DNA from: a virus
DNA: 64,000 bases
IMG/VR virus record: IMGVR_UViG_3300010413_000096
Coordinates: 1-64,000 of that record
Reading direction: 5' to 3' (one strand)
The position numbers and the translations under genes were made by a program. This document shows positions 7,558-15,882 of the stretch, piece by piece. Below the pieces are notes generated by a model. The model ran no database searches. It saw only the letters and a program-made list of their open reading frames with translations, and had not been told where the DNA came from. Every line of letters starts with the position of its first letter. Position 1 is the stretch's first letter.

Positions 7558-9182
7558 GAATCACGTACAGACCGTGCAGTGCGCGCTTTGCACGGTTCCC
7601 CAGGTGTTTCTGTCGAAGTGAAGGAGTACGTAGCGAATTCGCCTTCGCCTGAGCCTCCGTCCGTCGCAGCGAGGGCAGCGGCTTTCGTACGAAACAACCG
7701 AATCCGACCGGAGAGCATCAGACCTTGTGTGTTGTAGGTCATCTGGTCAATGAAGTAGTTCTCCTTTTGCAGCGCTACGATGCGTTGTACGGCGTCACCG
7801 AATGACCCCGCCAAGGTATGGTCCGCTTGCATCGCGTTCCAGACTGCGTTGGCGATGATGGTTGGCGAGATGGCAGAAGATTCCCAGGACCCGCTGCCGT
7901 GGACTCCTGAGAGCACGAGGTCTACGGCTGCGGGCAAGGCGTCGAGCTGGTCGCTGAGGTCCTTGAGGTCGTCGGCATCGGTTCCACGAATGCTGGCTTC
8001 GGCCGCGTCCAGTTCCGCTTTGGTGGGCGGGTCATAATCAATGAGCGCTTGGTCCGCCTGTGCTTTGACCTCGGGCACGGTCGCGTGTTCTTGCACTTCA
8101 GCGCCGAAGGTACCTGGTGTGGTATGCGCGACTTTCGCTTCTTCCCACACTTGACCTGCGATAGCCCCCGGCGTTGCGCCTTCCCAGCTTCCACTTCCGT
8201 GTGCGGCAGCGAGACGCGCAGCAACCTCATCGACGATTTCATCACGTCCCGACGTTGCGATTTTGGCGGCCGTGATAGCGTCGTCGACGAGGTTCATCTC
8301 TGCGCCCGGTGCTGCACGGGTGCTGATGGGCATGTCGACTTTGGGCTGCATGTCGGCGGTGTCTGCCAGAATCTCCTGAACCTGACCGCCACCACCAGGG
8401 GTATCCTTGGTGCCGGTGATGCCCAGGACGGCACGAATCTCCTCACGCTCATCTGTGGACCAGTCGCTGGCAGTTCCATCCCAAGCACCGGCTCCGTGGG
8501 TTCCTGAAAGTTGGGCGTCAATCTGGGCGGCTGTGGGTTTCCCGTCGAGTTGGTCAGAGAGTGTTTTGAGCGTGTCACCATCCGCTCCGCGAATGGCAAG
8601 TTCGGCTGCGTCAAGTTCCGCCTTGGTGGGCGGGTCATACGCGTTGAGCGCGGCCGTGGCAGCCGCTTGTGCTTCAGCCTGCGTGGCGTGTGTTTGTACT
8701 TCCGCCCCGAAAGAGCCAACGATGTTGTGTCCGCCTTTCTGCTCGTCCCAGACCGCGTCTGCGATGAGCGTTGGTGTCACGATGGTTGGGTCGACGTGTA
8801 GCTCGTAGCCCGTCGGAAGGCCTGCGGCGTCAGTGCCTCCGATTTGGACGATGGTGATGTCATAGACGTCGCCACTTCCAGGGTTTGTGATGGCAGCGGT
8901 ATCGAACCCCTTGGTGTGGGCCGGTGCTGCCGTTCTGTTGAGTCGATATATCCCTGGACTGTACGTGGCTGATACTTCCTCGAGCACCTGGTGCATTTGC
9001 ACGACAGAGCCCGGAGCTTTGAAGGTGGCGTCGTTCCAATCGAAGTACAGGTCATCTGCGTGCCGTCGAACGCGCACGTAGACGTCAGTGAGGCCGGTGA
9101 GGAGCTGGTCAGCTTCGTCAAAGACCTGCACCTCAATGGGCTCCTTGGCCCCCGGCTTGATGTACTTCGAGCCGCCCTTCAT
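7554..9182 (-). CDS. Repetitive tail fibre-like protein
   Basis: The protein has 542 residues. An N-terminal beta domain (residues 1-145, KEPIEVQVFDEADQLLTGLT) is followed by large repeats of about 90-130 residues. Each has a VW.....H....GSFG element, then YDPPTKAELDAAE.IRG, then LSDQLD and finally a GTHGAGAWDG/GVHGSGSWES turn. Two full copies occupy about residues 165-270 and 340-460, and a partial third lies at 470-500. The repeats suggest a trimeric fibre or spike shaft. The closing 60 residues (MLSGRIRLFRTKAAALAATD) may be a tip or assembly domain. Placement among FnIII-containing genes supports a host-contact role. Confidence 0.72.
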   Translation of the reverse strand: MKGGSKYIKPGAKEPIEVQVFDEADQLLTGLTDVYVRVRRHADDLYFDWNDATFKAPGSVVQMHQVLEEVSATYSPGIYRLNRTAAPAHTKGFDTAAITNPGSGDVYDITIVQIGGTDAAGLPTGYELHVDPTIVTPTLIADAVWDEQKGGHNIVGSFGAEVQTHATQAEAQAAATAALNAYDPPTKAELDAAELAIRGADGDTLKTLSDQLDGKPTAAQIDAQLSGTHGAGAWDGTASDWSTDEREEIRAVLGITGTKDTPGGGGQVQEILADTADMQPKVDMPISTRAAPGAEMNLVDDAITAAKIATSGRDEIVDEVAARLAAAHGSGSWEGATPGAIAGQVWEEAKVAHTTPGTFGAEVQEHATVPEVKAQADQALIDYDPPTKAELDAAEASIRGTDADDLKDLSDQLDALPAAVDLVLSGVHGSGSWESSAISPTIIANAVWNAMQADHTLAGSFGDAVQRIVALQKENYFIDQMTYNTQGLMLSGRIRLFRTKAAALAATDGGSGEGEFATYSFTSTETPGEPCKARTARSVRDS

Positions 9183-9183
9183 C

Positions 9184-9537
9184 TTAGCCCTTCGTGCTCT
9201 TCAACCGCGCTGCGATGGCCGGGAAATGGCCCGAGGTGACGCGGCGTTTGTGCTCGGCCACGCGGTCCCCAGCGGTGTTCAAGCGTCGGTGCAGGTTTCC
9301 GGTGATAAGGTTGACCAAAGACATTTTGGCTTTGAGCCTACGTGTCTGGTTGGTCGCCATCACTACCCCGAGGAGTTCGCGTGCTTCCTCGATTTCTGCT
9401 GGCAGCAGGGCTCGTTTGGCGAGCATGAGGTCCAACACGGCCTCGACCTGCTTCGATTGAATTTGCTCTGCATCGTTCGGAGTCACCAACCCCGTGTCGA
9501 TGAGAAGCTGTACAATGTCGCCGTCATCGTGACTCAT
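9184..9537 (-). CDS. Small helical protein of unknown function
   Basis: I chose ATG 9537, which follows a CAGGAG site, giving 117 residues starting MSHDDGDIVQLLIDTGLVT. The sequence is almost entirely helical and charged, ending in a basic stretch (NLHRRLNTAGDRVAEHKRR). It overlaps the end of the upstream membrane-anchored gene by 14 bases. No domain was recognised. It lies between that gene and the fibre gene, so an accessory tail or lysis role is possible but unsupported. Confidence 0.6.
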   Translation of the reverse strand: MSHDDGDIVQLLIDTGLVTPNDAEQIQSKQVEAVLDLMLAKRALLPAEIEEARELLGVVMATNQTRRLKAKMSLVNLITGNLHRRLNTAGDRVAEHKRRVTSGHFPAIAARLKSTKG

Positions 9538-9898
9538 CGTCGTCTCCTGTGGGCAGCTTGAAGCGCCCAGTGACTTCACGTCGTCCTTCTTCGCGTGCTT
9601 TTTCCAGCCGATTCTCTTCAACGTACTGTTGAAAGTAGCGCAGAACTTCGGCGCTGTGTTTGCGGCACGCGGAGAGGTCCGTCTTCGCGTGTGTTTCGAC
9701 CGCTTCAAGAGTAGTCGCAAGGTCTTCCAGGGCTACCGTGAGCTTGGTCTTTGCCGCTGTGTCAGCGACCTGGTGGTCCAGATAGCTTTTCGCGTATTCT
9801 TGGTTGATTTTTCGCTCTTTGAAATAGAGATAAAAACCGATACCCGCCAGAATACCGAACACACCGTTCTTGAGAAGTAGAGCGACTACCGGGTCCAT
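9524..9898 (-). CDS. Single-TM coiled-coil protein
   Basis: This 124-residue protein has one N-terminal membrane segment (LLLKNGVFGILAGIGFYLYF, residues 8-27) followed by a charged coiled coil (INQEYAKSYLD...LEDLATTLEAVETHAK) and an acidic end (PTGDDDESR). The layout resembles small phage membrane proteins such as inner-membrane spanins or holin partners, but nothing in the sequence proves this. It sits one base downstream of a receiver-domain gene. Confidence 0.65.
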   Translation of the reverse strand: MDPVVALLLKNGVFGILAGIGFYLYFKERKINQEYAKSYLDHQVADTAAKTKLTVALEDLATTLEAVETHAKTDLSACRKHSAEVLRYFQQYVEENRLEKAREEGRREVTGRFKLPTGDDDESR

Positions 9899-9899
9899 T

Positions 9900-10373
9900 T
9901 CATCTCCTCAATTTGCGCTCTACTTCGGCGAGTTGTTTTTGAACTCCTGACAGAAGTTCTTTCATCTCTTGAAGCTGGCGGAAGTGCACGGTAGCGTAGC
10001 GTAACGCGTGCTTGATGGTACGTTCGTTGATGTCGAGGTTCTTGTTGAGAAAGCCAGCCGCTCCTGCGTCGTCTGCGGCCCATTCGATGTCTTCGTCGGA
10101 CATTGTGGTCATGACGAAGATGGGCGAAGTGCAGCCACCTGCGATGGCGCGTTGTACGAGGTCAAGGGCTCCAACGTTGGAACCAGGAATGATTTGGTCG
10201 AGGATGAAGACATCGTGGGAGTTTCGTACGAGCGCACGAAGCACGTCACTGAAGTCACTCATCGATTCGACGTGGTAGCGACGACTGGTACCCGGCGCTG
10301 TCTGAAGCAGCCCCGCGATGTCGTCCACCATTTCGGTGTCGTCGCTTACCACTAACACGTGCGTCGTCTCCAT
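9900..10373 (-). CDS. Response-regulator receiver domain protein
   Basis: This 157-residue protein is a CheY-type receiver. It has the acidic pair D11-D12 (VVSDDTE), the phosphoacceptor D59 in VFILDQIIPG, T90 in FVMTTMSDE, and K111 in GFLNKNLD, all at the expected spacing. Residues 125-157 form a basic coiled coil (FRQLQEMKELLSGVQKQLAEVERKLRR region). There is no DNA-binding output domain. In bacteria such domains accept phosphate from a histidine kinase and switch a partner. Here it is coded within the tail/lysis part of the late strand, immediately upstream of a single-TM protein. Its target is unknown; it may act on a host chemosensory or signalling pathway. Confidence 0.85.
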   Translation of the reverse strand: METTHVLVVSDDTEMVDDIAGLLQTAPGTSRRYHVESMSDFSDVLRALVRNSHDVFILDQIIPGSNVGALDLVQRAIAGGCTSPIFVMTTMSDEDIEWAADDAGAAGFLNKNLDINERTIKHALRYATVHFRQLQEMKELLSGVQKQLAEVERKLRR

Positions 10374-10389
10374 GGAACCGCCTGTATAA

Positions 10390-11055
10390 TCATGGTGTTA
10401 GGCCCTCAACATTCTTCCAGTGTACCCCACCGTACCGGTTCAGCACGCTGGGGAGGGCGTAGACTAATTTAAGCTCGGTCGGCCACTGAAAGCAACGCAC
10501 CATTAGGCGTTTTGGACTCGTTGTTTCTGGGTCAAAGTGCTCAGCTACGTGGTAGCCCGCGTGACCCAGCATTCGAATTACGCCTTCAGAGCACATCAAC
10601 TTCACCGGGTCCTGGAACTTGCCTTTGATAGACCGACCGCACAAACGCCAAACACCTGCAAGCGCGGCTGCGCGGTAGTCGTATTTGGAGCCCAAGTACT
10701 GTTCCAGCATGGCGTGCACGGCGTTGCTGGCATCAGGGCCGACAAGCTCGAACTCAGCGACGAGAATGTTTTGCTTATCCCACCTCCATCGCGGTCGCGC
10801 CTCGTAGCCGAACCACTCGGCTTGGGCGACCATGCGTTGTGTTTGTCTGACACCTACGACTTGTTGGTTGAAGCAGAACCAGGCGTGTGAACACGGCGAC
10901 CGTGTGACCCAGCGAATCGCCTTTGACATGAGTTTGTTCGTCGTGGAGAAACCAACGGTGATGCGTTGTTCCGCGCGCACAGGTAGTGGCGGCGGACCAT
11001 GGCTGACCGTTGTACGAACACCTTCATGAGGCGGTCTGCAAGCATCTACGGTCAC
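10390..11055 (-). CDS. Permuted papain-fold (NlpC/P60-like) hydrolase
   Basis: This 221-residue protein starts with GTG at 11055, overlapping the end of the upstream membrane protein. It shows the circularly permuted NlpC/P60 pattern: H57 in CSHAWFCFNQ, a YDYRAAALAGV helix near residue 125, and a probable catalytic cysteine C155 in LMCSEGVIRML. Enzymes of this class cleave peptide or amide bonds in cell-wall or lipid substrates. Next to a small multi-TM protein, a peptidoglycan-degrading role at entry or lysis is plausible, but substrate and activity are inferred. Confidence 0.65.
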   Translation of the reverse strand: MTVDACRPPHEGVRTTVSHGPPPLPVRAEQRITVGFSTTNKLMSKAIRWVTRSPCSHAWFCFNQQVVGVRQTQRMVAQAEWFGYEARPRWRWDKQNILVAEFELVGPDASNAVHAMLEQYLGSKYDYRAAALAGVWRLCGRSIKGKFQDPVKLMCSEGVIRMLGHAGYHVAEHFDPETTSPKRLMVRCFQWPTELKLVYALPSVLNRYGGVHWKNVEGLTP

Positions 11056-11348
11056 TTCTTCTTGCGTCCTTTCGACCAGCGACCAACGAGTGCACCGATG
11101 AGCCAGCCCACGCCGTTGGCTAGAGGGTCGATGACCCAGGCGTTGATGGGGCTCTCAAGCACGACCCAGGTTTCGGGGTAGTGGCGTTGGAGAAAGTGTT
11201 CTGGGACTTCCCAGGCGTAGGAACACGCCAGCCAGAGAAGGACGTGTACCCACCAACGGGGTTCCCACTTCGCGTGGATAGACGACGCCACCCAGATGAA
11301 CAGGCCGACGTGTGGAAGTATCCACCAATCTAGGATAGGGCTCATCAT
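11052..11348 (-). CDS. Small Trp-rich membrane protein, possible holin
   Basis: The protein has 98 residues with about three hydrophobic segments: ILDWWILPHVGLFIWVASSI, WWVHVLLWLACSYAW and WVIDPLANGVGWLIGALVG. It ends in a basic tail (RWSKGRKKK) that would stay in the cytoplasm. Size, segment number and charged tail fit a holin, and the next gene downstream is a possible wall hydrolase. The start overlaps the stop of the upstream gene. There is a second holin candidate at 35468-36163. Confidence 0.6.
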   Translation of the reverse strand: MMSPILDWWILPHVGLFIWVASSIHAKWEPRWWVHVLLWLACSYAWEVPEHFLQRHYPETWVVLESPINAWVIDPLANGVGWLIGALVGRWSKGRKKK

Positions 11349-12169
11349 TCGTCCATGCTGGTGCAGTAGAACGTCGCAGTTGCGCGTTCTCCGCCGAATT
11401 CGGTGTCGTTCTCAAGCCAGATGCGAATCTCGAGCCCCAGCGAGTAGAACAACTCCTTGAGTTGAAGGTATTTGAACGGGAAGACCAGGTGCGGTTGACT
11501 CAGCCCGCGCGTGCTGCCTCCGAAAGCGGGAACCTGCGGATAGGTGCCACGTGCTTCGTCGACGAAATCACCGGCCGTTTTGTAGGTCGTCTTCTCGGTG
11601 ACGGGCACCTTGTTGGGCAGGTCTGCGGGGTTGTAGGCCCACGCCTGAAAGTGGATGGTGTCCTTGATGTCGATGTCCGAAGAGAACTGTACTTCGCTCT
11701 CTTCGACCCACAACCGCTTGCCCTCCAGCGGGGCGATGGTGAAGAGACTACCATTCTCATGACTGAAGTCCGCTGTGACAGCACCACTCGGTGCGGCGGC
11801 AAGCGTAACCTTGCCGTTCTCGTAGTCGACGGTGTAGTCGCCGCCCGAGGTTGCGAAGGGCTCACGTGGGGTCAACTCGACACCATCGTCGTAGACCTTT
11901 ACCAGGTAATCTGCGGAGACCAGGTCTTCGCGATAGAGACGACCGTGGGTGAGGTCAATCCAGTTGGCGAAGCCACTCTCATACGTCGTGCCGCTATCGA
12001 GAGTGAGCGCTTGTCCTGTTTTGCGCGTCGAGCCCTGGTACCAGGTGCATTTGTCGCACCAGTTGTACGTGACGATGACTACACCGGAGCCATCCTTGCG
12101 GGGCTCGAGCGCTTCGCGGAGACGTCCCTCAGAATCCAGGTTCGGTTTCTTTCGAAAATCTTTGGTCAT
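11345..12169 (-). CDS. Hypothetical beta-rich baseplate/fibre protein
   Basis: This 274-residue protein has a charged N-terminus (MTKDFRKKPNLDSEGRLREA), a Trp/Cys patch (YNWCDKCTWYQGS), and a short beta module of the 'VKVYDDGVELTP...DYTVDYENGKVTL' kind that often appears in phage structural proteins. The C-terminal half is beta-rich. It overlaps both neighbours by ATGA, within a block of baseplate and fibre-like genes. I do not recognise the family. Confidence 0.65.
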   Translation of the reverse strand: MTKDFRKKPNLDSEGRLREALEPRKDGSGVVIVTYNWCDKCTWYQGSTRKTGQALTLDSGTTYESGFANWIDLTHGRLYREDLVSADYLVKVYDDGVELTPREPFATSGGDYTVDYENGKVTLAAAPSGAVTADFSHENGSLFTIAPLEGKRLWVEESEVQFSSDIDIKDTIHFQAWAYNPADLPNKVPVTEKTTYKTAGDFVDEARGTYPQVPAFGGSTRGLSQPHLVFPFKYLQLKELFYSLGLEIRIWLENDTEFGGERATATFYCTSMDE

Positions 12170-13152
12170 GAAAGCGCCTCATTGCGACCGTATTGAAGAA
12201 AGGCGCGCATGTTGGTGAGCGTTGTGAGGTCGTCACGCACCACGAACTCGAGCCCGTCGTCTTCGGTGAGGATGATGGACGCGATGTTTGGCGTGAGGTT
12301 GAAGACCATCATCATCTCATCGTCGGCGAAGGTCACAGGGTCAGCAGGAACCAACTGTCCGAAGAGGTCCATGTTGTCCTTCATTGTGACGGACCAGATG
12401 ACCTCTTGGGTCGAGAGTTTACCCTGCCGCAAGATGAGACCGAGTTCGAGCCCTCCGGCGATATCAGCGAACGCCGAGCTATTCCATCCGGTGACATCCG
12501 AAGCGACGAGGAGCGTGATGCGCGCGACGTACCGCTCTTCTCCGGCGACACCTACTACGCGGTAACGGTAGGGTCCGTCCTCAGAAGAGTTCAACAAGTC
12601 GATGTCGTCGAAGTAGAACCGCTGACCACTGGTTTGTTTCGCCTGGAAGATGAAGCGACCAACGGGGGTTGTTCCGAGATTGAAGTCGATGAGCGGGATG
12701 CTCACGCGTTGCCAGACGTCAAGGTCGTTGTTGGCGATGTAGTCCGATACCTTGACCGAGTTACCCACTAGGGTCATGCCGCCTGACGCAGCCCACGCAC
12801 ACCGAAGAACAGAGCCCTCGGGGTACGCCTGTGGGTTAATCCAGAAGCTGATAGAATCGAAAGGCACACCGCCGAGATTCCGGTTGCTACCGTAGTCGAA
12901 CCACCAAACGTCATTGACGGAAGTGACGCCTGTGTCGAGGCCGTTGGTGCCCGAATGCGCGGCTGCGGTTGTTTCGGAGCCTACACCACCCCGCGTCCAG
13001 TCGCTGCCTGTGTCTCCTGCACCAGTGCCGTCCCAAACGTCTTCAGCGATGGTCGAGCGGCCATCGACGGCCATCTGTTCGATGCCGTCAGGTACTCGAA
13101 CGAACTTGTCGAGCCCGAGAGCAAAGTTTGGCGGTAGAATCCTGGTTGGCAC
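12166..13152 (-). CDS. Tail protein with carbohydrate-binding-like domain
   Basis: The protein has 328 residues. Residues about 35-190 look like a galactose-binding or CBM jelly-roll (EDVWDGTGAGDTGSDW..., DSISFWINPQAYPEGS, VWQRVSIPLIDFN, GQRFYFDDIDLL). The C-terminal part (residues 195-328) is a second beta domain. This arrangement suits a baseplate or fibre component that binds surface glycans. Its start follows GGAGGACCAAGTGCC, and its stop overlaps the next gene. Binding specificity cannot be judged. Confidence 0.68.
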   Translation of the reverse strand: MPTRILPPNFALGLDKFVRVPDGIEQMAVDGRSTIAEDVWDGTGAGDTGSDWTRGGVGSETTAAAHSGTNGLDTGVTSVNDVWWFDYGSNRNLGGVPFDSISFWINPQAYPEGSVLRCAWAASGGMTLVGNSVKVSDYIANNDLDVWQRVSIPLIDFNLGTTPVGRFIFQAKQTSGQRFYFDDIDLLNSSEDGPYRYRVVGVAGEERYVARITLLVASDVTGWNSSAFADIAGGLELGLILRQGKLSTQEVIWSVTMKDNMDLFGQLVPADPVTFADDEMMMVFNLTPNIASIILTEDDGLEFVVRDDLTTLTNMRAFLQYGRNEALS

Positions 13153-13161
13153 TTGGTCCTC

Positions 13162-14289
13162 CTACACGTTCGTCAACAGGTTGCCCTTGACGAAGCATTC
13201 GAAGTAGAGCCCTGCTGCGTCAATGTCATCGCGCACAGTGACTCGTACGAGGTCACCGGTACCTGCGAATAGTTTGACACCACCGCCAATCAGATACGCA
13301 CTCGTCATGACGTCTTTGTTTGAAACAATCCACTCCCATCCCGCCGGGCTGGCGAAGTTGATGAAGTGTTCGTTAATCCGCATGTTGAATACGGTGATGG
13401 TGTTGCCGTCGGAGATAATTTCTACGAGCAGACCGTTGGTCAGAGGTCCTGCCGTAGCGCCGAAGTACCCATTGCCGAAGGTGATTCCGTTTGCCACCAT
13501 CGTGAATCGAACTTCTTGAAGGGAGACATCGTAAGTGCTATCGGCCAGGTACGTGAACACGACGGGTGTCACACTGCCGTCGACTAGCAGTGAAGAGGCC
13601 GTGCCGTTTTTGACGTAGTCGTTTTTGATTGAAGCTGAAACCGCACCGAAGGCGACAGGGTCACCATCGGGCGTGTAGATGGTGGCTTTGAGACGCCCTT
13701 GTCCGGCAACCGTGTCGATGGCTTCGAGATGCACCAAATCGTCGCTGTCGTTGCCCACGGCGACCTTGGAGTCGGTTTGCAGACGGTAAAGCGTGTCGTC
13801 CAGCACGACACCGATGGCGTTGCCAGCGGAGTTGTAGAGAACGCCTTTCAGCTCACCTCCGGTCTCGGTTTGGAGGATGCGTGCAACACCTGCGGCATCT
13901 TCGCCAGTGACTAGAAACGCTTTGTTGCTGGCAGGGATGGTCACGTTGGGCGTGACCGGAATCGGATTGCCGCTGGCATCGTACAATACGATGGGCCAGC
14001 CGTCCGCAGCCGCTGCCTTGGTTCCTTGGGCGACTTTGCCGATTTCGTTGGTACCGGCAGGTAGTTGGTCCGTTATTTTTTTGATGCCGTCGGTGTCTTT
14101 GATGCTGTCGAGCGTCGCTAGGACGTTCTTCAGACGGTCTTGAAGCGTGTTTGCGGTGGGTGTCGCAGAGATTTCACCGATACGGTCACGAACGGCCTGT
14201 ACGACGGCGTCGGTCGCGGGGTCGATGAGCGTGCCGCCGGAGTCGTAGACTTTGAAGCCATCGTTGTCTACTTCGATAACAAAAATCAT
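13162..14289 (-). CDS. Putative tail fibre/baseplate protein
   Basis: I place the start at ATG 14289, coupled to the upstream stop by ATGA, giving 375 residues that begin MIFVIEVDNDGFKVYD. The first 100 residues contain helical linker elements (LQDRLKNVLATLDSIKDTDG). Residues 110-230 are beta-repeats (IVLYDASGNPIPV, GVLYNSAGNAIGVVLDD, IYTPDGDPVAFG). The remainder (VSLQEVRFTMVANGITFG ... VRVTVRDDIDAAGLYFEC) is a beta-sandwich. This is consistent with a fibre or baseplate wedge accessory. No enzyme motif was seen. Confidence 0.65.
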   Translation of the reverse strand: MIFVIEVDNDGFKVYDSGGTLIDPATDAVVQAVRDRIGEISATPTANTLQDRLKNVLATLDSIKDTDGIKKITDQLPAGTNEIGKVAQGTKAAAADGWPIVLYDASGNPIPVTPNVTIPASNKAFLVTGEDAAGVARILQTETGGELKGVLYNSAGNAIGVVLDDTLYRLQTDSKVAVGNDSDDLVHLEAIDTVAGQGRLKATIYTPDGDPVAFGAVSASIKNDYVKNGTASSLLVDGSVTPVVFTYLADSTYDVSLQEVRFTMVANGITFGNGYFGATAGPLTNGLLVEIISDGNTITVFNMRINEHFINFASPAGWEWIVSNKDVMTSAYLIGGGVKLFAGTGDLVRVTVRDDIDAAGLYFECFVKGNLLTNV

Positions 14290-15017
14290 GAGCCCGTCTC
14301 CGTCCACTGCACGGATGCGATTTTGCCCGCGCTACGGGTGATGACGCCGGTCATGCGTTGTTTCTCGACGCCAGAGCCATCGTACTGGATGAAGTCGAGC
14401 TGTGAAACTTTTCCAGCACTGCGCGTGATTATCATCTCACGCACCTTCACCGTTTTGCCGCTGTTGGTCCAGTTGGTGACGTTGATGACCTTACCCCCAG
14501 AACGCGTTATCTCCTGGTAGTTGGTTTCGGCTAACCAGTGCACCATGTCATCGAGGGCGTCATGCTGTGCTTCGGTGATTCCGCTGCTAGGGCCTCCGCT
14601 GATGTTTGCATCGACCTCTTCTAGTGCTTCTTGTACGTTGGTCTTGGTGAGGTAGATAAGACCTGTGGGGTCAAAACCAACCTTGCTCGACCCTGGAGGG
14701 TGGCGAAATGTTGCAGTGCCTCCGGTTGAATCGACGATGGTTTCTTCAACGTCGACAGTCACCGAATCGATAACGTTGGCGATAGTATAGGTGCCGTCTG
14801 CGCCGGTGGTACCTGCTAGGGTGACCTTGTCCTTGGGTTCCGCGCGTTCATCGACATCGTGCACCAGGTCGATGCCAGAGAAGACGATGCGTTTCGTCGC
14901 AGCCGTCGTTGAAACGACCGTTGCACCTGTGATGTACGTCGTTGTGCCTGGGGAAGCAAGTTCGACAGCATCAACGACGTCAGCATCACGTAGGTCTTCT
15001 TTGGTCAGTCCACTCAT
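14286..15017 (-). CDS. Tail fibre-like protein with ITRSAGK repeats
   Basis: The protein has 243 residues. Residues 28-110 carry one copy of the beta module also seen in the sheath and the 642-residue protein (KVTLAGTTGADGTYTIANV). LTKTNVQEALEEVDANI near residue 125 is a helix typical of phage fibre collars. The C-terminal 80 residues hold three short repeats, ITRSGGKV, ITRSAGKV and ITRSAGKI, spaced about 28 residues apart, which suggests a small beta-prism or fibre tip. It overlaps both neighbours by 4 bases. Confidence 0.68.
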   Translation of the reverse strand: MSGLTKEDLRDADVVDAVELASPGTTTYITGATVVSTTAATKRIVFSGIDLVHDVDERAEPKDKVTLAGTTGADGTYTIANVIDSVTVDVEETIVDSTGGTATFRHPPGSSKVGFDPTGLIYLTKTNVQEALEEVDANISGGPSSGITEAQHDALDDMVHWLAETNYQEITRSGGKVINVTNWTNSGKTVKVREMIITRSAGKVSQLDFIQYDGSGVEKQRMTGVITRSAGKIASVQWTETGS

Positions 15018-15625
15018 CGGGTTTTCTTCGTAGTCTTCTTTCGTGTCGCTTTTTTCTTGGCGACTTTTTTCTTCGCTGGTGCTTTTTTACGCGGTAAAGT
15101 TTTCTTTTTTGTAGCGGCTGCCTTCAACTGTTCCTTCTTGGTTTGGCAGACGATGCAGTCTTCTCTGTCGCAGGGTACACCCTTGTGACAGGAGCAGTTG
15201 CAGTCGGCGGCATCTTCTTCATCCTGACAACCACAAACACAAATGGTTTTCAGCACTTCGGTGTCCGTACGGATGCCGTTACCGCCGTTTGTCTCTTCCT
15301 TTTTTTCTTCGACGGGCGTTTCGGGAACACCACGCTTGAGGTCTTCGCGGTAGCGTCGAATGACGCTGACCAGCGTGTTGGCGATGGTGATGCAGGAGCG
15401 ATGCGTTCCTTCGCAGAAGCTCAGCTCCTTTTGAAGCTTCATGATTTGCGCTTCGGTTTCGAGGCGCAAGCGCTCGAAGTCAGTCAGAAAGCGGTGAAGA
15501 ATCTCTTCGTACTCTTCGGGTACCGCGCCTTCCGAGAACGCACGGAGTTCAGCTTGGAGTTTCAGGTAGCGCTCGCGATGGGTACCTCCACGGCGCAGGT
15601 CTTCGATGGGTGTATTCGTTGCCAT
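15014..15625 (-). CDS. Coiled-coil protein with Cys cluster and Lys-rich tail
   Basis: This 203-residue protein has three parts. Residues 10-100 are a coiled coil. Residues 129-160 hold nine cysteines (C129, 131, 133, 142, 144, 146, 152, 157, 160; motifs CVCGC, CNCSCH and CIVC), probably binding metal. Residues 165-203 are a Lys/Ala tail (KKKVAKKKATRKKTTKKTR) resembling histone H1-type tails. Nucleic-acid binding is likely from the tail. One exact TTTAC-N3-GTAAA palindrome lies in its coding sequence. It sits among tail genes, and its role is unknown. Confidence 0.68.
   Translation of the reverse strand: MATNTPIEDLRRGGTHRERYLKLQAELRAFSEGAVPEEYEEILHRFLTDFERLRLETEAQIMKLQKELSFCEGTHRSCITIANTLVSVIRRYREDLKRGVPETPVEEKKEETNGGNGIRTDTEVLKTICVCGCQDEEDAADCNCSCHKGVPCDREDCIVCQTKKEQLKAAATKKKTLPRKKAPAKKKVAKKKATRKKTTKKTR
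15086..15098. repeat. Palindrome TTTAC-N3-GTAAA, copy 2
   Basis: TTTACGCGGTAAA lies inside the Lys-rich tail of the preceding gene, where it encodes Leu-Pro-Arg-Lys. It is an exact match to the dispersed element. Confidence 0.6.
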
Positions 15626-15626
15626 G

Positions 15627-15863
15627 TCATGTTACCTGTTTTTGTTTGCGTGCCATCTTGTTCGCCACAACAAGGCACGGTTCACAGTACACACCCCAGA
15701 ACTCTTCTGGGAGTGCGGGGCCAGAGACGTGAAAGAAGCGCGTACCAGGGGGAACGATGTGACCAGACTTGCACCGACCGTCGTGAGGGAAGTCGGGATT
15801 AAGGCTGCCTGCTTTATCGCGGGCGACCACCTCGTTCTGTGTCAACGTCGCTTTTGGGTACAC
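15627..15863 (-). CDS. Small hypothetical protein with four cysteines... CxxC pair
   Basis: The protein has 78 residues starting with GTG at 15863 after a weak GGTGGA site. It includes GRCKSGHIVPPGTRFFHV and VYCEPCLVVANKMARKQK. Three cysteines (one single plus a CxxC pair) together with nearby histidines could bind zinc. It fills the space between a large virion protein and the Lys-rich protein gene with minimal gaps, which supports it as real. The function is unknown. Confidence 0.55.
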   Translation of the reverse strand: MYPKATLTQNEVVARDKAGSLNPDFPHDGRCKSGHIVPPGTRFFHVSGPALPEEFWGVYCEPCLVVANKMARKQKQVT

Positions 15864-15882
15864 GGGAGTCCACCGCTACTGC

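Noticed and set aside
7554-9182. Fibre gene repeats as DNA-level direct repeats or a CRISPR-like array
   Set aside because: The repetition is at protein level with diverged codons and unit lengths of about 90-130 residues, typical of fibre shafts.
10380-10395. TATAAT-like sequence in the gap before the receiver gene
   Set aside because: The orientation that gives TATAAT points away from the receiver gene, and no -35 element is found at the right distance.
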